Source of the DNA: CAYSGL01 sp964520985
GTDB taxonomy: Bacteria; Pseudomonadota; Alphaproteobacteria; Micavibrionales; Micavibrionaceae
Direction of reading: 5' to 3'
Assembly (NCBI GenBank): GCA_964520985.1
Contig: CAZFPB010000001.1
Coordinates: 1,426,001 to 1,490,000, forward strand
Length of the DNA: 64,000 bases
Part shown: in pieces, positions 1-10,300 of the stretch
Position numbering within the stretch: the first letter of the stretch is position 1
Layout: every line of letters begins with the position of its first letter
Notes under the pieces: generated by a model
What the model was told of the DNA's origin: nothing
Database searches by the model: none
What the model saw: the letters and a program-made list of their open reading frames with translations, nothing else
Position numbers and translations under genes: made by a program

Positions 1-3000
1 CTTTCGTATCGCCATCGAAATCTTTCAGTTTCACACCGAAGTTCAGCGTGATGATTTCATCTGGGCGTGTACGATCGCCATGATCCATCGTTTGGTACAG
101 GTTGAATTTGTACGTCCCGTTATTGCTCAGAACCAAATCGAACACTTTCACCGAGCCGGCCATGCCAACATAGGTGCCTGTCGAAGCGTTGTAAGAAACA
201 ACGATCGCAGTGCCTTTATGGCTCAGAACACCTTTGTCAACTTCACCAGTTGCAGAGAACGTACCGTTACCAACCACTGCGCCGGTTTTGGCTGCGCCAT
301 CCTGACCAAAGCTGGAGGCAACCGAACCTGTAGCGCTTTGCGTGCCAGTATTCAGCTGACGCTCTTGTACCGAACCTGTGACATTCACAGCGAGCGGTGC
401 ATCGTCCAGAACTTTTACTGTGATCGTACCAGTACCTTTGTCGCCGTCCTTATCGGTTGCGACAACGCCGAAGACCAGGTTGATCGCATCGTTGGCATTG
501 GTACCGTCCGCGTGATCCAGTTGTTGGAACTGCTTGTAAGAGTAAGTGCCATCAGCATTGATCGTCATGGTGAAGATCGTCGTGCTGCCAGCCTTACCGG
601 TGTAGACGCCGTTGGCGTATGTCACGGTTACAGCTGTGCCGCTATAGGACAGTTTGCCACCTGTTTGCGAGCCGTTTGAGGAGAACGAACCGTTACCGGA
701 AACCGAACCTGCTGCATCGCCGTTGTAGTTAACGCTGACTTTGCCGGTTTCCGTGATAGTGCCAGCCGACAGGCTTGTTTCATCGACAACTTCAGCTGCA
801 TTCACGACAACAGGAACACCCGTGTCTGTGGATGTGATGGTCAGCGTCGCTGTATCGGAGTCCCCATCTGCATCGACCAGTGTGTAGGTGAAGATGTCTT
901 TGCCGTTTTCACCTTTGTTGGCCGTGTAGGTGTAAGCGCCGGTTTTGCCGATCACCAGTGTGCCGTATTCACCCACAATGGTAACGGTGCCCGTTGCCGG
1001 AACCGTGTAAGTTTTCGTGCCAAACTTCACCGTTGTGACAGTGGCCGGGCTATCTGTGCCAGCGCTATCATTGGTTGTGACGTTAGCTGTAACCGATTTG
1101 CCTTCATCTACCGTGTTGGTGTCATTGACTGCTGTTGGAACGCCGTCTTTGGCTACAACAGTCAGGACAGCCGATGATGTATCACCATCGAAGTCTTTGA
1201 TCGTGTAGGTGAAAGCATCCGTGCCGTTGGCCAGGTTCTTCGCTGTGTAGGTGTAAGCACCCGTGCTGTTGATAACCAGCGTGCCATACGCACCGACAAT
1301 CGTAATGTTGCCGGTTGCTGGAACAGCAATCGTTTGGGTGCCGAACTTCACAGCCGTTACTGTGACAGCTGTATCTTGACCTGTCGCGTCATTGGTCATG
1401 ACATTGCCTGTCAGTTTTGGATTTGTGCCGCTTGTCGTGCCGCCATTGTCGTCTTTGGCAACCGGAGCATCGTCCAGAACTTTGACCACGATTGTACCGG
1501 CATCTTTATCGCCATCTTTATCAGAGGCTGTGATACCGAAGTTCAGGTTGATCGCATCGTTCGGGTTTGCGCCATCAGCATGATCCAGCTGCTGGAATTG
1601 TTTAAACGAGTAGCTACCGTCAGCGGCGATCGTCATAGTGAAGATCGTCGTACTGCCCGCTTTACCGGTATATACGCCGTTTGCATAGGTCACCGTGACA
1701 GCCGTGCCGTTGTAGGACAACTTACCACCTGTTTGCGACCCGCTTGAAGAGAACGAACCGTTCCCAGCGACAGACCCTGCGCCATCGCTGCCGTAATCGA
1801 CCGTGACTTTACCAGTTTTGGTGATCGTGCCGCCGGACAGGCTGGTTTCGTCAACCGAAACCGCGCCTTCTACGCTGCCGCTACCGTTATCGGTGATTTC
1901 CGGTGTGCCGTCTTTGGCTACAACAGTCAGGACAGCCGATGATGTATCACCATCGAAGTCTTTAATCGTGTAGGCAAACTTATCCGTACCATTCGCACCG
2001 TTTTTGGCTGTGTAGGTGTAGGCCCCGTTGCTACCGATAACCAGCGTGCCGTAGGTGCCAACAACACTGATCGTGCCCGTTGCCGGAACATTGACCGTTG
2101 TTGTGCCAAATTTAACTTGCGTTACAGTGGTCGCACCATCCTGGCCGGCTGTGTCGTTTGCGACAACATTGCCCGTCAGTTTCGTGTTGGTACCGCTCGT
2201 TGTGCCGCCATTGTCGTCTTTAGCAACCGGAGCATCATCTTTCACATCAATACGGACAGAGGTATCAACATAGTCACCATCTTCGTCCGTTGCGCGGATA
2301 CCAAAGCCCAGCGTGATAATATCATCCGGATTTTTGCCATCAGCATGATCCAGCGTATCGAGCAACGTGAATTTGTAATTGCCTTGATCATCAATTGTGA
2401 ACGTGAAGATCGTGCGGCCACCCGCAGTACCTGTGTAGGTACCGTCAAGGTGTGAGACAGTTACCACTTCACCTTGCGAGGTCAACGTGGCGCCAGCAAC
2501 CGAACCGGTCGACTGGAAAGTGCCGTTTGCGATGAACGGATCAACCGAAGCCGGGCCGTCGTTACCGAAATCAACATTTACCTTGCCGTTAACATCCTGA
2601 GCACCGTCACTCAGATTTGTTTCGTCGGCGATTGGCGTGATAGCCAGTGCTGCCATACGAGCTGCGTCCGAAGAAATGATACGGGGACCATCATCTTCCA
2701 CATTGATGCGGATGAAGCCGTCCGTTGTATCACCGTCGTAATCCTTCAGTTTCACGCCGAAGTTCAGCGTGATGATTTCGTCCGGACGCGAACGGTCGCC
2801 ATGATCCATGGTGTCGTACAGGTTGAATTTGTAGCTGCCGTTGTTATTCAGCACGAGGTCGAACACTTTCAACGTGCCAGCCATACCGACGTAGGTGCCG
2901 CTTGCGGCATTGTACGAAACAACGATCGGCGTGCCTTTGTGGCTCAGCACACCTTTGTCTACTTCGCCCGTCGCGTTAAAGGTACCGTTACCGATAAGCG

Positions 3001-6000
3001 CGCCGGCTGTAGCGGCGCCATCCTGGCCGAAGCTGGAAGCAACCGAACCTGTAACGCTTTGCGTGCCAGTATTCAGCAGACGCTCTTGTGCCAGACCTGT
3101 TGCGTTGACAACGGCTGGCGCATCATCGCGCACGATGATCGTCATCGTGCCTGTGCCGATATCGCCATCAGCGTCTTTCGCCGACACACCGAAGACCAGA
3201 TTGATTTGGTCATTGGCATTGTTGCCATCGGCATGGTCAAGATTTTCAAGGAGTTTGAAGGTGTAAGCGCCGTTCGAGTCAATCTTCAGCGTGAAGATAT
3301 CGAGTGTGCCCGCCTTACCTGTGTAGGTATCCGTTGCAGCATTATAGGTAACGTTAACCGCGACACCATTGTGTGTCAGTTTGCCGCCAAGCGCGCTGCC
3401 ATTGAAGGAGAATGTGCCAGTGCCGTTAACATCTTGAACTGCCGGTGTTTCGCCAAAGTAGTTGACCGAAAGCGTACCAGTTTCAGTGATAACACCGCCG
3501 GACAGATTGGTTTCATCAACCAGTTCAGCGCCACCTACTTGCGTAATAACTGGCGTGAAGTCAGCCAGAACGTTGAATGAGAAGTTTGCCGTATCGCGGT
3601 CGCCATCGGAATCTTGCAGCGTGTAGGTGAACTGCTCGATACCAACTTGGCTGCTGTTTTTCGGCGTGTAGGTGTAGGCACCTGCGCTGTTGATAACGAG
3701 TGTGCCGAACGTGCCAACAATTGTCGTGTTGCCTGTAGGGGCAACTGCGACACCATTGACCGAAACCACAAGGTTCGGGCCATCATTGCTGTGGCTGTCG
3801 TTGCTGGTGACATCGCCAGTTACCGACGCTGTGCCCTTTACCGTAACCTGAGCATCATCGATAGCTACTGGAGCATCATCATAAACGCGGATCAAGATGT
3901 TGCCATCAGCCGTGTCGCCGTCAGCATCAGCAATCTCAACACCGAAGTTCAGATTGATGATGTCGTTTGGATCTGTGCTGTCATCATGGTCCAGCGTTTC
4001 CAGCAGCGTGAATTTGTACGTGCCGTCCGCGTTGATTTTCAGAGTGAAAACCGTCACGCCATTGGCTGTACCCGTGTAAGTGTTGGTTGCCGCATTGAGC
4101 GAAACCGTTACAGGCTTGCCACCTGAAGACAGCACGCCATTTTCACGGCTGCCGCCCGAAGCGAAGCTGCCCGAAGCATTTACGCCGCCAGCTGTCCCTT
4201 GGCCATCCAGACCGTAATCGATGGCGACGCTGCCGTCGAATTCGATCGGGCCAGCGCTCAGCGCTGTTTCATCAACGGCGCGTGTATCGTCGCCGATGCT
4301 TGGCGTACCTGGGTATTCTGTTGGCGTACCATCATCGGTTACCGTGATCGCCAGTTCGGCTGTATCGCGGTCGCCATCATCATCACGCAGTGTGTAGGTG
4401 AATTTATCAACATTGGTGACGTTGTTCGGCACATCGGCTTTCGCTGTGTAGGTGTATGTACCATCCGTTTTCATGACCAGCGTACCGAACGCACCAGGCA
4501 CAGTGATAACACCGGCTGTTGGCGTGTAAGTCGTGCCATTGAAGACAACTTGAGTCACAAGGTTTGGCGAGTCTGTGCTGAGGTCATCGTTGGCAACAAC
4601 GTTACCGGTGATAACCTGGCTTTCTTCAGCGGCTGAGTAGTCATTGTTAGCCACAGGGCCGTCATCCGCCACGTTAATCGTGATGGTGCCAGTGTCAGTT
4701 GTGCCGTCAACACTCTGGATCGTCACACCGAAGTTGATCGAAATGACATCGTCATTGTTCGTCGCATCTGGGTGATCGAGGTTGGCGAATTGCGTGTAGG
4801 TGTATTTGCCTGTCGCAGGATCGATCGTCAGCGTGAAAACTGTCACGTTGCCGGCCTTACCTGTGTAGGTGTTGCCCGACAGCGAGATCACAACAGCGGC
4901 GCCGTTGCTTGTCAGTGTTGGGTCGCTGGAAGATGTTGTGCCGTTACCACGGATAGAACCCAGTTCCACACCGAAATTGTGCGAAACAGTGTCGGAGTAA
5001 ACAAGGTTGCCTGCATCGAAATTGCTTTCATCAACATCGCCAGACGAGTCGCCGATTACCGGCACATCGTCTTTAACATCAATGCGGATAACATTGATGC
5101 CGCGGTCGCCGTCATAGTCCGTCGCGCCCACACCAAAGTCGAGGTGGATGATGTCGTTGGCATCGTTTTTGTCAGCGTGATCCAGCGGCTCGAACAGCGT
5201 GAAGCTGTACGTACCATCAGCATTTACTTTCAGGCTGAAGATCTTCGTGGCTACGCCGCCGACTGTCGCTGTTCCTGTGTAGGTGCCTGTTGCGGCATCG
5301 AAGGCAACCGTTACAGGTGCGCCGCCAGCTGTTGTCAGTTTGCCGCCCAGTTGTGAGCCGCTCGAAGCGAACGTACCTGTACCGGCAAAACCATTATTTG
5401 GTGTGTCTTGACCGAAGCTGTAAACAACCTGGCCACCAACCGTCACGGGTGTGCCGGCGGCGAGGTCTGTTTCGTCTACGGAGTTGCCTGTCGAGTCAAC
5501 AACAGGTGCATCATCGAGAACGTCGATGCGTACCGACGTTGTGGCTTCATCACCATCAGCGTCGCGCGCCACGATACCGAATTCCAGACGGATCACATCG
5601 TTCGGGTTCAGTGGATCGGCATGATCGAAAGGCTCAACTTGCGTGTAGGTATAAGCGCCTGTCAGCGGGTTGATCGTGAATGTGAAAACCAGCGTGTTGC
5701 CGGCATAACCTTCATACCCATTGACCGTTTGTGTAACGGCAATTGGCACGCCGCCCGAAGCCAGCACGCCATTGTCGATAGAACCACCGGCACCGAAGGC
5801 ACCGTTTGGCGTGATACCGCCGATACCGTCATTGCCGAAATCAACAATGATGCGGCCATTGGCAATCAAGCTACCAGCGGCGAGGTTGGTTTCATCCAGC
5901 GTAGCAGACGGTGTGGCATTAAGGTTAGGCGTGTTGTTGATATCAACTGGCAGACGGTTTTCTTCCTGAAGGAATTCAACACCGTAGTTCAGCAGCGTTG

Positions 6001-6829
6001 GATCAATCGGACCGACATCGTCGAGCGAACCCAGCGGCTCTGTACCTGGCGTACTGTTGAAACCGTAACCGCTGTTGGAAGTTGGGGCTTCACCGGCGGC
6101 TGGCTCGATGTTTGCAACTTGTTGCGCTGTTGGCTCGCCTGCGGCTGGTTCAACATTGGCAACATCTTCATCGGAAGCTTCAACTTTGGCGACTTTTTTC
6201 GCAACGGCAGCTTCAACTTCTTCTTCCACTACAACTTTTTCAGCTGGCAATGTTTCAGCCAGAGCCTGAATGTTGGTGATCAGTTCTTCGTTTTCGTACA
6301 CACAGACTTTCGAGGAGGAGGTAATTGTCGGTGCGTCGGCAGACGCCATGGCTGTTTCGTAACCGCGCAGCACAACAAGGCCGCCATTTTCGAACGTCAT
6401 GACGAAGTTGCCGTTTTGTTTGGTGGCGCTGACTGGCGTATCGATATCGAAGTCCAGTACGTAGTTTTTGCCTGCTTCAACCGCATATTCTTTGGTTTCA
6501 TTTTCAGCAGGAATGCCCACAACGATCGCATCGGCGCCAGCAGCCGGCGCGATACCGCTAGCCAGGCTTGCCTGCAGCACGGCAGGATCTACGAGTGTGC
6601 CATCGGAGAGGTACAGGAGGTTCCCGCCGTCTACCATGCTCTGGAAGTTGGTCAGCGTCAGCTCGCCGCCTTCCACGAAGCGGATCACCAGGCCACCATT
6701 GTCGCCCATCGAAAGGCCGGAAATTTCGCCCGGGCCAAAGGACAGCCGCGCCGATTCACCAGCTGGAAGTGTGTAAGGAACACTAGCGCCGGCCTCAGGT
6801 TTAGCCAAAATGATGTTGTTGCAAGTCAT
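1..6829 (-). CDS. Giant T1SS-143/VCBS repeat adhesin, paralogue A (3' end beyond window)
   Basis: The reading frame is open from an ATG at 6829 to the left edge, giving about 2276 residues without a stop, so the C-terminus lies outside. An AGGAGAG ribosome site precedes the ATG. The first ~280 residues form a conserved head, with an acidic Ala/Glu-rich linker, that matches the neighbouring giant gene. After it come about ten ~140-residue modules that begin with DETN/DETD-like motifs, contain LDHAD and end in DDAP; these fit the T1SS-143/DUF5801 repeat. VCBS-like Ig modules, each with a GTLVI..G.YTY core, are interspersed. Such proteins are exported by type I secretion and act at the cell surface in adhesion or biofilm formation; that role is inferred from the family. 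The order of the first seven modules equals that of paralogue B, pointing to whole-gene duplication. No secretion ATPase, membrane-fusion protein or outer-membrane channel gene is visible nearby. Confidence 0.88.
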   Translation of the reverse strand, partial: MTCNNIILAKPEAGASVPYTLPAGESARLSFGPGEISGLSMGDNGGLVIRFVEGGELTLTNFQSMVDGGNLLYLSDGTLVDPAVLQASLASGIAPAAGADAIVVGIPAENETKEYAVEAGKNYVLDFDIDTPVSATKQNGNFVMTFENGGLVVLRGYETAMASADAPTITSSSKVCVYENEELITNIQALAETLPAEKVVVEEEVEAAVAKKVAKVEASDEDVANVEPAAGEPTAQQVANIEPAAGEAPTSNSGYGFNSTPGTEPLGSLDDVGPIDPTLLNYGVEFLQEENRLPVDINNTPNLNATPSATLDETNLAAGSLIANGRIIVDFGNDGIGGITPNGAFGAGGSIDNGVLASGGVPIAVTQTVNGYEGYAGNTLVFTFTINPLTGAYTYTQVEPFDHADPLNPNDVIRLEFGIVARDADGDEATTSVRIDVLDDAPVVDSTGNSVDETDLAAGTPVTVGGQVVYSFGQDTPNNGFAGTGTFASSGSQLGGKLTTAGGAPVTVAFDAATGTYTGTATVGGVATKIFSLKVNADGTYSFTLFEPLDHADKNDANDIIHLDFGVGATDYDGDRGINVIRIDVKDDVPVIGDSSGDVDESNFDAGNLVYSDTVSHNFGVELGSIRGNGTTSSSDPTLTSNGAAVVISLSGNTYTGKAGNVTVFTLTIDPATGKYTYTQFANLDHPDATNNDDVISINFGVTIQSVDGTTDTGTITINVADDGPVANNDYSAAEESQVITGNVVANDDLSTDSPNLVTQVVFNGTTYTPTAGVITVPGAFGTLVMKTDGTYTYTAKADVPNNVTNVDKFTYTLRDDDGDRDTAELAITVTDDGTPTEYPGTPSIGDDTRAVDETALSAGPIEFDGSVAIDYGLDGQGTAGGVNASGSFASGGSRENGVLSSGGKPVTVSLNAATNTYTGTANGVTVFTLKINADGTYKFTLLETLDHDDSTDPNDIINLNFGVEIADADGDTADGNILIRVYDDAPVAIDDAQVTVKGTASVTGDVTSNDSHSNDGPNLVVSVNGVAVAPTGNTTIVGTFGTLVINSAGAYTYTPKNSSQVGIEQFTYTLQDSDGDRDTANFSFNVLADFTPVITQVGGAELVDETNLSGGVITETGTLSVNYFGETPAVQDVNGTGTFSFNGSALGGKLTHNGVAVNVTYNAATDTYTGKAGTLDIFTLKIDSNGAYTFKLLENLDHADGNNANDQINLVFGVSAKDADGDIGTGTMTIIVRDDAPAVVNATGLAQERLLNTGTQSVTGSVASSFGQDGAATAGALIGNGTFNATGEVDKGVLSHKGTPIVVSYNAASGTYVGMAGTLKVFDLVLNNNGSYKFNLYDTMDHGDRSRPDEIITLNFGVKLKDYDGDTTDGFIRINVEDDGPRIISSDAARMAALAITPIADETNLSDGAQDVNGKVNVDFGNDGPASVDPFIANGTFQSTGSVAGATLTSQGEVVTVSHLDGTYTGTAGGRTIFTFTIDDQGNYKFTLLDTLDHADGKNPDDIITLGFGIRATDEDGDYVDTSVRIDVKDDAPVAKDDNGGTTSGTNTKLTGNVVANDTAGQDGATTVTQVKFGTTTVNVPATGTISVVGTYGTLVIGSNGAYTYTAKNGANGTDKFAYTIKDFDGDTSSAVLTVVAKDGTPEITDNGSGSVEGAVSVDETSLSGGTITKTGKVTVDYGSDGAGSVAGNGSFSSSGSQTGGKLSYNGTAVTVTYANGVYTGKAGSTTIFTMTIAADGSYSFKQFQQLDHADGANPNDAINLNFGITASDKDGDKDAGTIVVKVLDDAPVAKDDNGGTTSGTNPKLTGNVMTNDATGQDTAVTVTAVKFGTQTIAVPATGNITIVGAYGTLVINSTGAYTYTAKNLANGTDAFTYTIKDFDGDTSSAVLTVVAKDGVPTAVNDTNTVDEGKSVTANVTTNDSAGTDSPATVTTVKFGTKTYTVPATGTVTIVGEYGTLVIGKTGAYTYTANKGENGKDIFTYTLVDADGDSDTATLTITSTDTGVPVVVNAAEVVDETSLSAGTITETGKVSVNYNGDAAGSVSGNGSFSSNGSQTGGKLSYSGTAVTVTYANGVYTGKAGSTTIFTMTINADGTYSYKQFQQLDHADGTNANDAINLVFGVVATDKDGDKGTGTITVKVLDDAPLAVNVTGSVQERQLNTGTQSATGSVASSFGQDGAAKTGAVVGNGTFSATGEVDKGVLSHKGTAIVVSYNASTGTYVGMAGSVKVFDLVLSNNGTYKFNLYQTMDHGDRTRPDEIITLNFGVKLKDFDGDTK
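6530..6691. repeat. 162-bp perfect repeat, copy 1 (second copy 18963-19124)
   Basis: These 162 bases are identical to 18963-19124, at a fixed offset of 12,433 bp. They encode the part of the N-terminal head that contains the motifs GGNLLYLSDGT and VDPAVLQ. The flanking sequence of the two giant genes is clearly diverged, including at synonymous positions. Perfect identity confined to this block suggests recent gene conversion or very strong local constraint; gene conversion is the inference I favour. Confidence 0.9.
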
Positions 6830-7256
6830 GGAACTCTCCTCAATCTTTGATGTCATTGCACAGTACGGTATTCGGTGCCGAAAATGCAAAAGTTAATAAA
6901 TCGTTTAAGCAGACCATACAAATAACGCAAGTGCTATGCTTGAGTCAAGTGTTATGTGAAACTAATTTGAGTGAAATGAGGCTGTGAAAGCATATTTTTA
7001 TTCATTCGACCCATCTGACCTTTTTTATGGCGCTTTCCCGTTTACAGGGAAATAAATGCCTTGTTGTTAATTATGGTAATTCACTTAGATTAGACTATGC
7101 AAATTTACCCCTGAAAGCCGCGGTAACAGCCCTAAGCAGACACATTATATATATGCATGAGTTGTAATAGATAATCTGAACCCCCTGCCCCGATGCTCTA
7201 AATGAATGAAAAGCCGTTCTGGTTCCCTGAAAGGCGCTATTAGACAGCCACATAGC
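6830..7256. other. AT-rich intergenic region between the giant genes
   Basis: About 430 bp without a recognisable gene on either strand. It must hold the 5' untranslated region and promoter of paralogue A unless that gene is co-transcribed with paralogue B. Apart from the direct repeat at 6928-6956 and the ribosome site next to 6829, no element is clear enough to name. Confidence 0.6.
6928..6956 (-). promoter_or_regulatory. Direct repeat upstream of giant gene A, possible regulator site
   Basis: On the plus strand CAAGTGCTATG (6928-6938) and CAAGTGTTATG (6946-6956) form a direct repeat with an 18-bp period, about 100 bp upstream of the start of paralogue A. A TTGACT element lies inside it on the minus strand, but no good -10 follows. 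A transcription-factor site is possible; the regulator is unknown. Confidence 0.3.
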
Positions 7257-7285
7257 AAAACGGCGGCCGTGAAAGGCCGCCGTTT
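7257..7285 (-). terminator. Probable terminator of giant gene B
   Basis: An 11-bp perfect stem (AAACGGCGGCC / GGCCGCCGTTT) with a GTGAAA loop starts about 20 bp beyond the stop codon at 7308. On the minus strand it is followed by only TTTT, so the U-tract is short, but the stem is strong. Confidence 0.7.
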
Positions 7286-7307
7286 GCGTAATTCGTTAAT
7301 TTTGTAA

Positions 7308-10300
7308 TTATATTACAATATTGCCATTCTGCAGCAGGCTGTCGAGATCTATGCCTGTCATGCCGTCTAGGCGGGCGATGTCGACTGCGTTCGCCGCATT
7401 GCCAGACCCTGTCACATCGACCGATATAACCATGTCGTCGCCATCCTGACGCGCATAGACGAAGTCGTTGATCGCGTCAGTTACGTCGTCCTGAGAATGC
7501 AAGACCGCGGACAGATCCAGTCGGTCGCCGCCTTCGGCATCGAAGTTGTACACAGTCGTAGCCGCTTCGCCGATCGCCGCGAACAAGAAGCTGTCCGCAC
7601 CGTCATCGCCGTATACAGCATCCTGCGTCCCAATCGCTACCTCATGGAAGCCTTTATCCATTTCAAGCCATGCATCGACAATTTCGCGCTCTGTTCCATC
7701 TGCCATGATGTAGGAGCTTACATGCGAGATCCAGTTGCCTTCAATGTACAGATTTTCCGGTTGCGTCGTTGTTAGGCGCAAACCAACAATACCAACCTGT
7801 TCCAGAGTCAGCATTTCGTTAGCATCAGATTTGCCGTCTTGATTCAAATCTTGCCAGATAATCAGATCTGCCCAGACTGAATCTTTGGCATCGATGATTT
7901 TATCACCGTTCTCATCATAGCTGCCCAGATGCTGGAAACCATCATCATGACCATCCGTATCGCCGAACAGTTCGTTTACGCCATTGATTTCGCCATCCTT
8001 GTTACGATCAAGTGCCAAGAACGCATCGTCTTTGGCGACCCACGCTGTTTTGTCAGCAATACCGTCATTGTCCAGATCAAACGATACGCCATTTTCCTTG
8101 CTGATCAGGTTGATGCCGTCACCATTCAGATCAAGGATGAGCGGATCGCCACGACCATCGCCGCCATCGCCGCCAGTATTCCATTCACGTTGAACATTGA
8201 TGCGCAAGGTAGCAGTATCTGTATCACCATCCGCGTCCTTGATTCCATACCTGAAGTTCTCGGTTCCGCCCGCGTTCTGACCTGCCGTACGGACATACGT
8301 GTAAGATCCGTCCGCCTTCAATGTAAGCGTACCAAAGTTACCTTGATATGTGCCTGGGTTTGTGACAACAACGCCGCCATCGGAGCCTTTGGCATCGTTA
8401 GAGAGAACATTGCCTGTCGCTCTAGCATTCCAGTTAGTTCCAACAGCATTGCTGTCATCCCGAGCATCCGGTACACCATCCTTGGCTGTTACCGAAAGAA
8501 CCGCATCATCCGTATCCCCGTCGCCATCAGTGATGACATACGTGAATTTATCCGTGCCGTTTTCTTTGTTTTTTGCCGTGTAGGTATAGGTACCTGATTT
8601 GTTGATAACCAGCGTCCCATGATCACCTACGATAGTGGCATTGCCGCTGGCAGGAACCGCATATGTTTTCCCATCGAACTTAACAGATGTAACATAAGTG
8701 GTCGTGTCCTGGCCTTTGGTATCGTTCGTCAGAACGTTGCCGGTCAATTTCGGATCGGTACCTTTTGTTGTGCCGCCATTGTCATCTTTGGCAACCGCAA
8801 TATCATCTTTCACAGAGATCGTGACGCGACCATTGGTTTTGTCACCATCGACATCCGTCGCCGTGATACCAAAGTTCAGATTTATGACATCATTGTCGTT
8901 GTTGCCATCCGCATGATCCAGCTGTTGGTACAGTTTAAAGGTATAAGAACCGTCAGCCGCAATCGTCATGGTAAAGACGGTCGTGCTGCCAGCCTTACCC
9001 GTATAGACGCCATTCGCAAGCGTTACAGTTACAGGCGTATCGAGATATGTCAGTTTTCCGCCCGCTTGCGAACCGCTGCTGCTGAACGAACCGTTAGCAG
9101 CCACTTTACCCGGACCATCGCCATTGTAGTTAACTGAGACTTTCCCGGTTTCCGTGATGGTGCCGCCAGAGAGGCTGGTTTCATCAATCGTTTCCAACGC
9201 ATTCACAACAGTCGGTACATTTACATCTGAAGCCGTGATGGTCAACGTTGCAGTATCTTCATCGCCATCTTTATCGGTGATGGTATAAGTGAAAAGATCC
9301 GTACCGTTTTTACCGGTTACGGCGGTATAAGTGTAGGCACCGGTCTTGCTGATCACCAGTGTACCATATTCACCTTTGATCGTCAGTGAGCCACTTGTCG
9401 GCACCGCGTAGGTTTTTGTACCAAACTTCACTTCTGTAACCGTTGTCGGTGTATCGGTGCTGGCTTTGTCATTGGTCATGACGTTGCCGGTAACCGATTT
9501 GCCTTCATCGACTTTAGCCGTGTCATTAGCAGCAATCGGCGCGCCGTCTTTCGCAACAACTGTCAGTACTGCCGAGTCACTGTCACCATCAAAGTCTTTG
9601 ATCGTGTAGGTGAATTTATCCGTACCGTTTGCACCGTTGACAGCCGTATAAGTGTAGGCCCCGGATTTGCTGATGACCAGTGTACCGTACTCGCCCTTAA
9701 TGGTCAGCGTACCACTTGTAGGGATATCGTAGGTTTTTGTGCCAAACTTGACGCTCGTGACAGCCACGCCATCGTCTTCACTGCGGTCATCATTCGTCAT
9801 GACATTTCCGGTCAGTTTTGGATTCGTGCCGCTGGTTGCGCCGCCGTTATCATCATTGGCAACCACGCCGTCATCCAGAACCTTGATCGTAATGGTACCC
9901 AGGTCCTTGTCGCCGTCTTTGTCAGAAGCAACAACACCAAACACCAGGTTGATGGCATCATTCGGGTTCGCACCGTCGGCATGATCCAACGTCTCGCGCA
10001 GGCCGAATGAGTAGGTGCCGTCCGTATTGATCTTCAGAGTGAAGACAACGACACTGCCGGCTTTACCTGTATATGTTCCTGTCGCTGTGTCATATGTAAC
10101 AGCCACTGGTGTACCGTGGAACTTCAGAGCGCCGCCTGCCAGCGAGCCATTCGCGCTGAAGGAACCGCTACCGGCTACCTTACCGGCGCCATCCGATCCA
10201 AAGTCAACGGTAACCTTACCGCCAACACCGACATACCCTTCGGAGTTCAGGCCCTTGTTTGTTTCATCAACCGTTGAAACACCATTTGCCGTTACATCAG

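Noticed and set aside
80..6850. Many plus-strand open frames of 60-480 codons
   Set aside because: They lie opposite the giant adhesin gene and mirror its repeats; their products are compositional shadows with no ribosome sites or known families.
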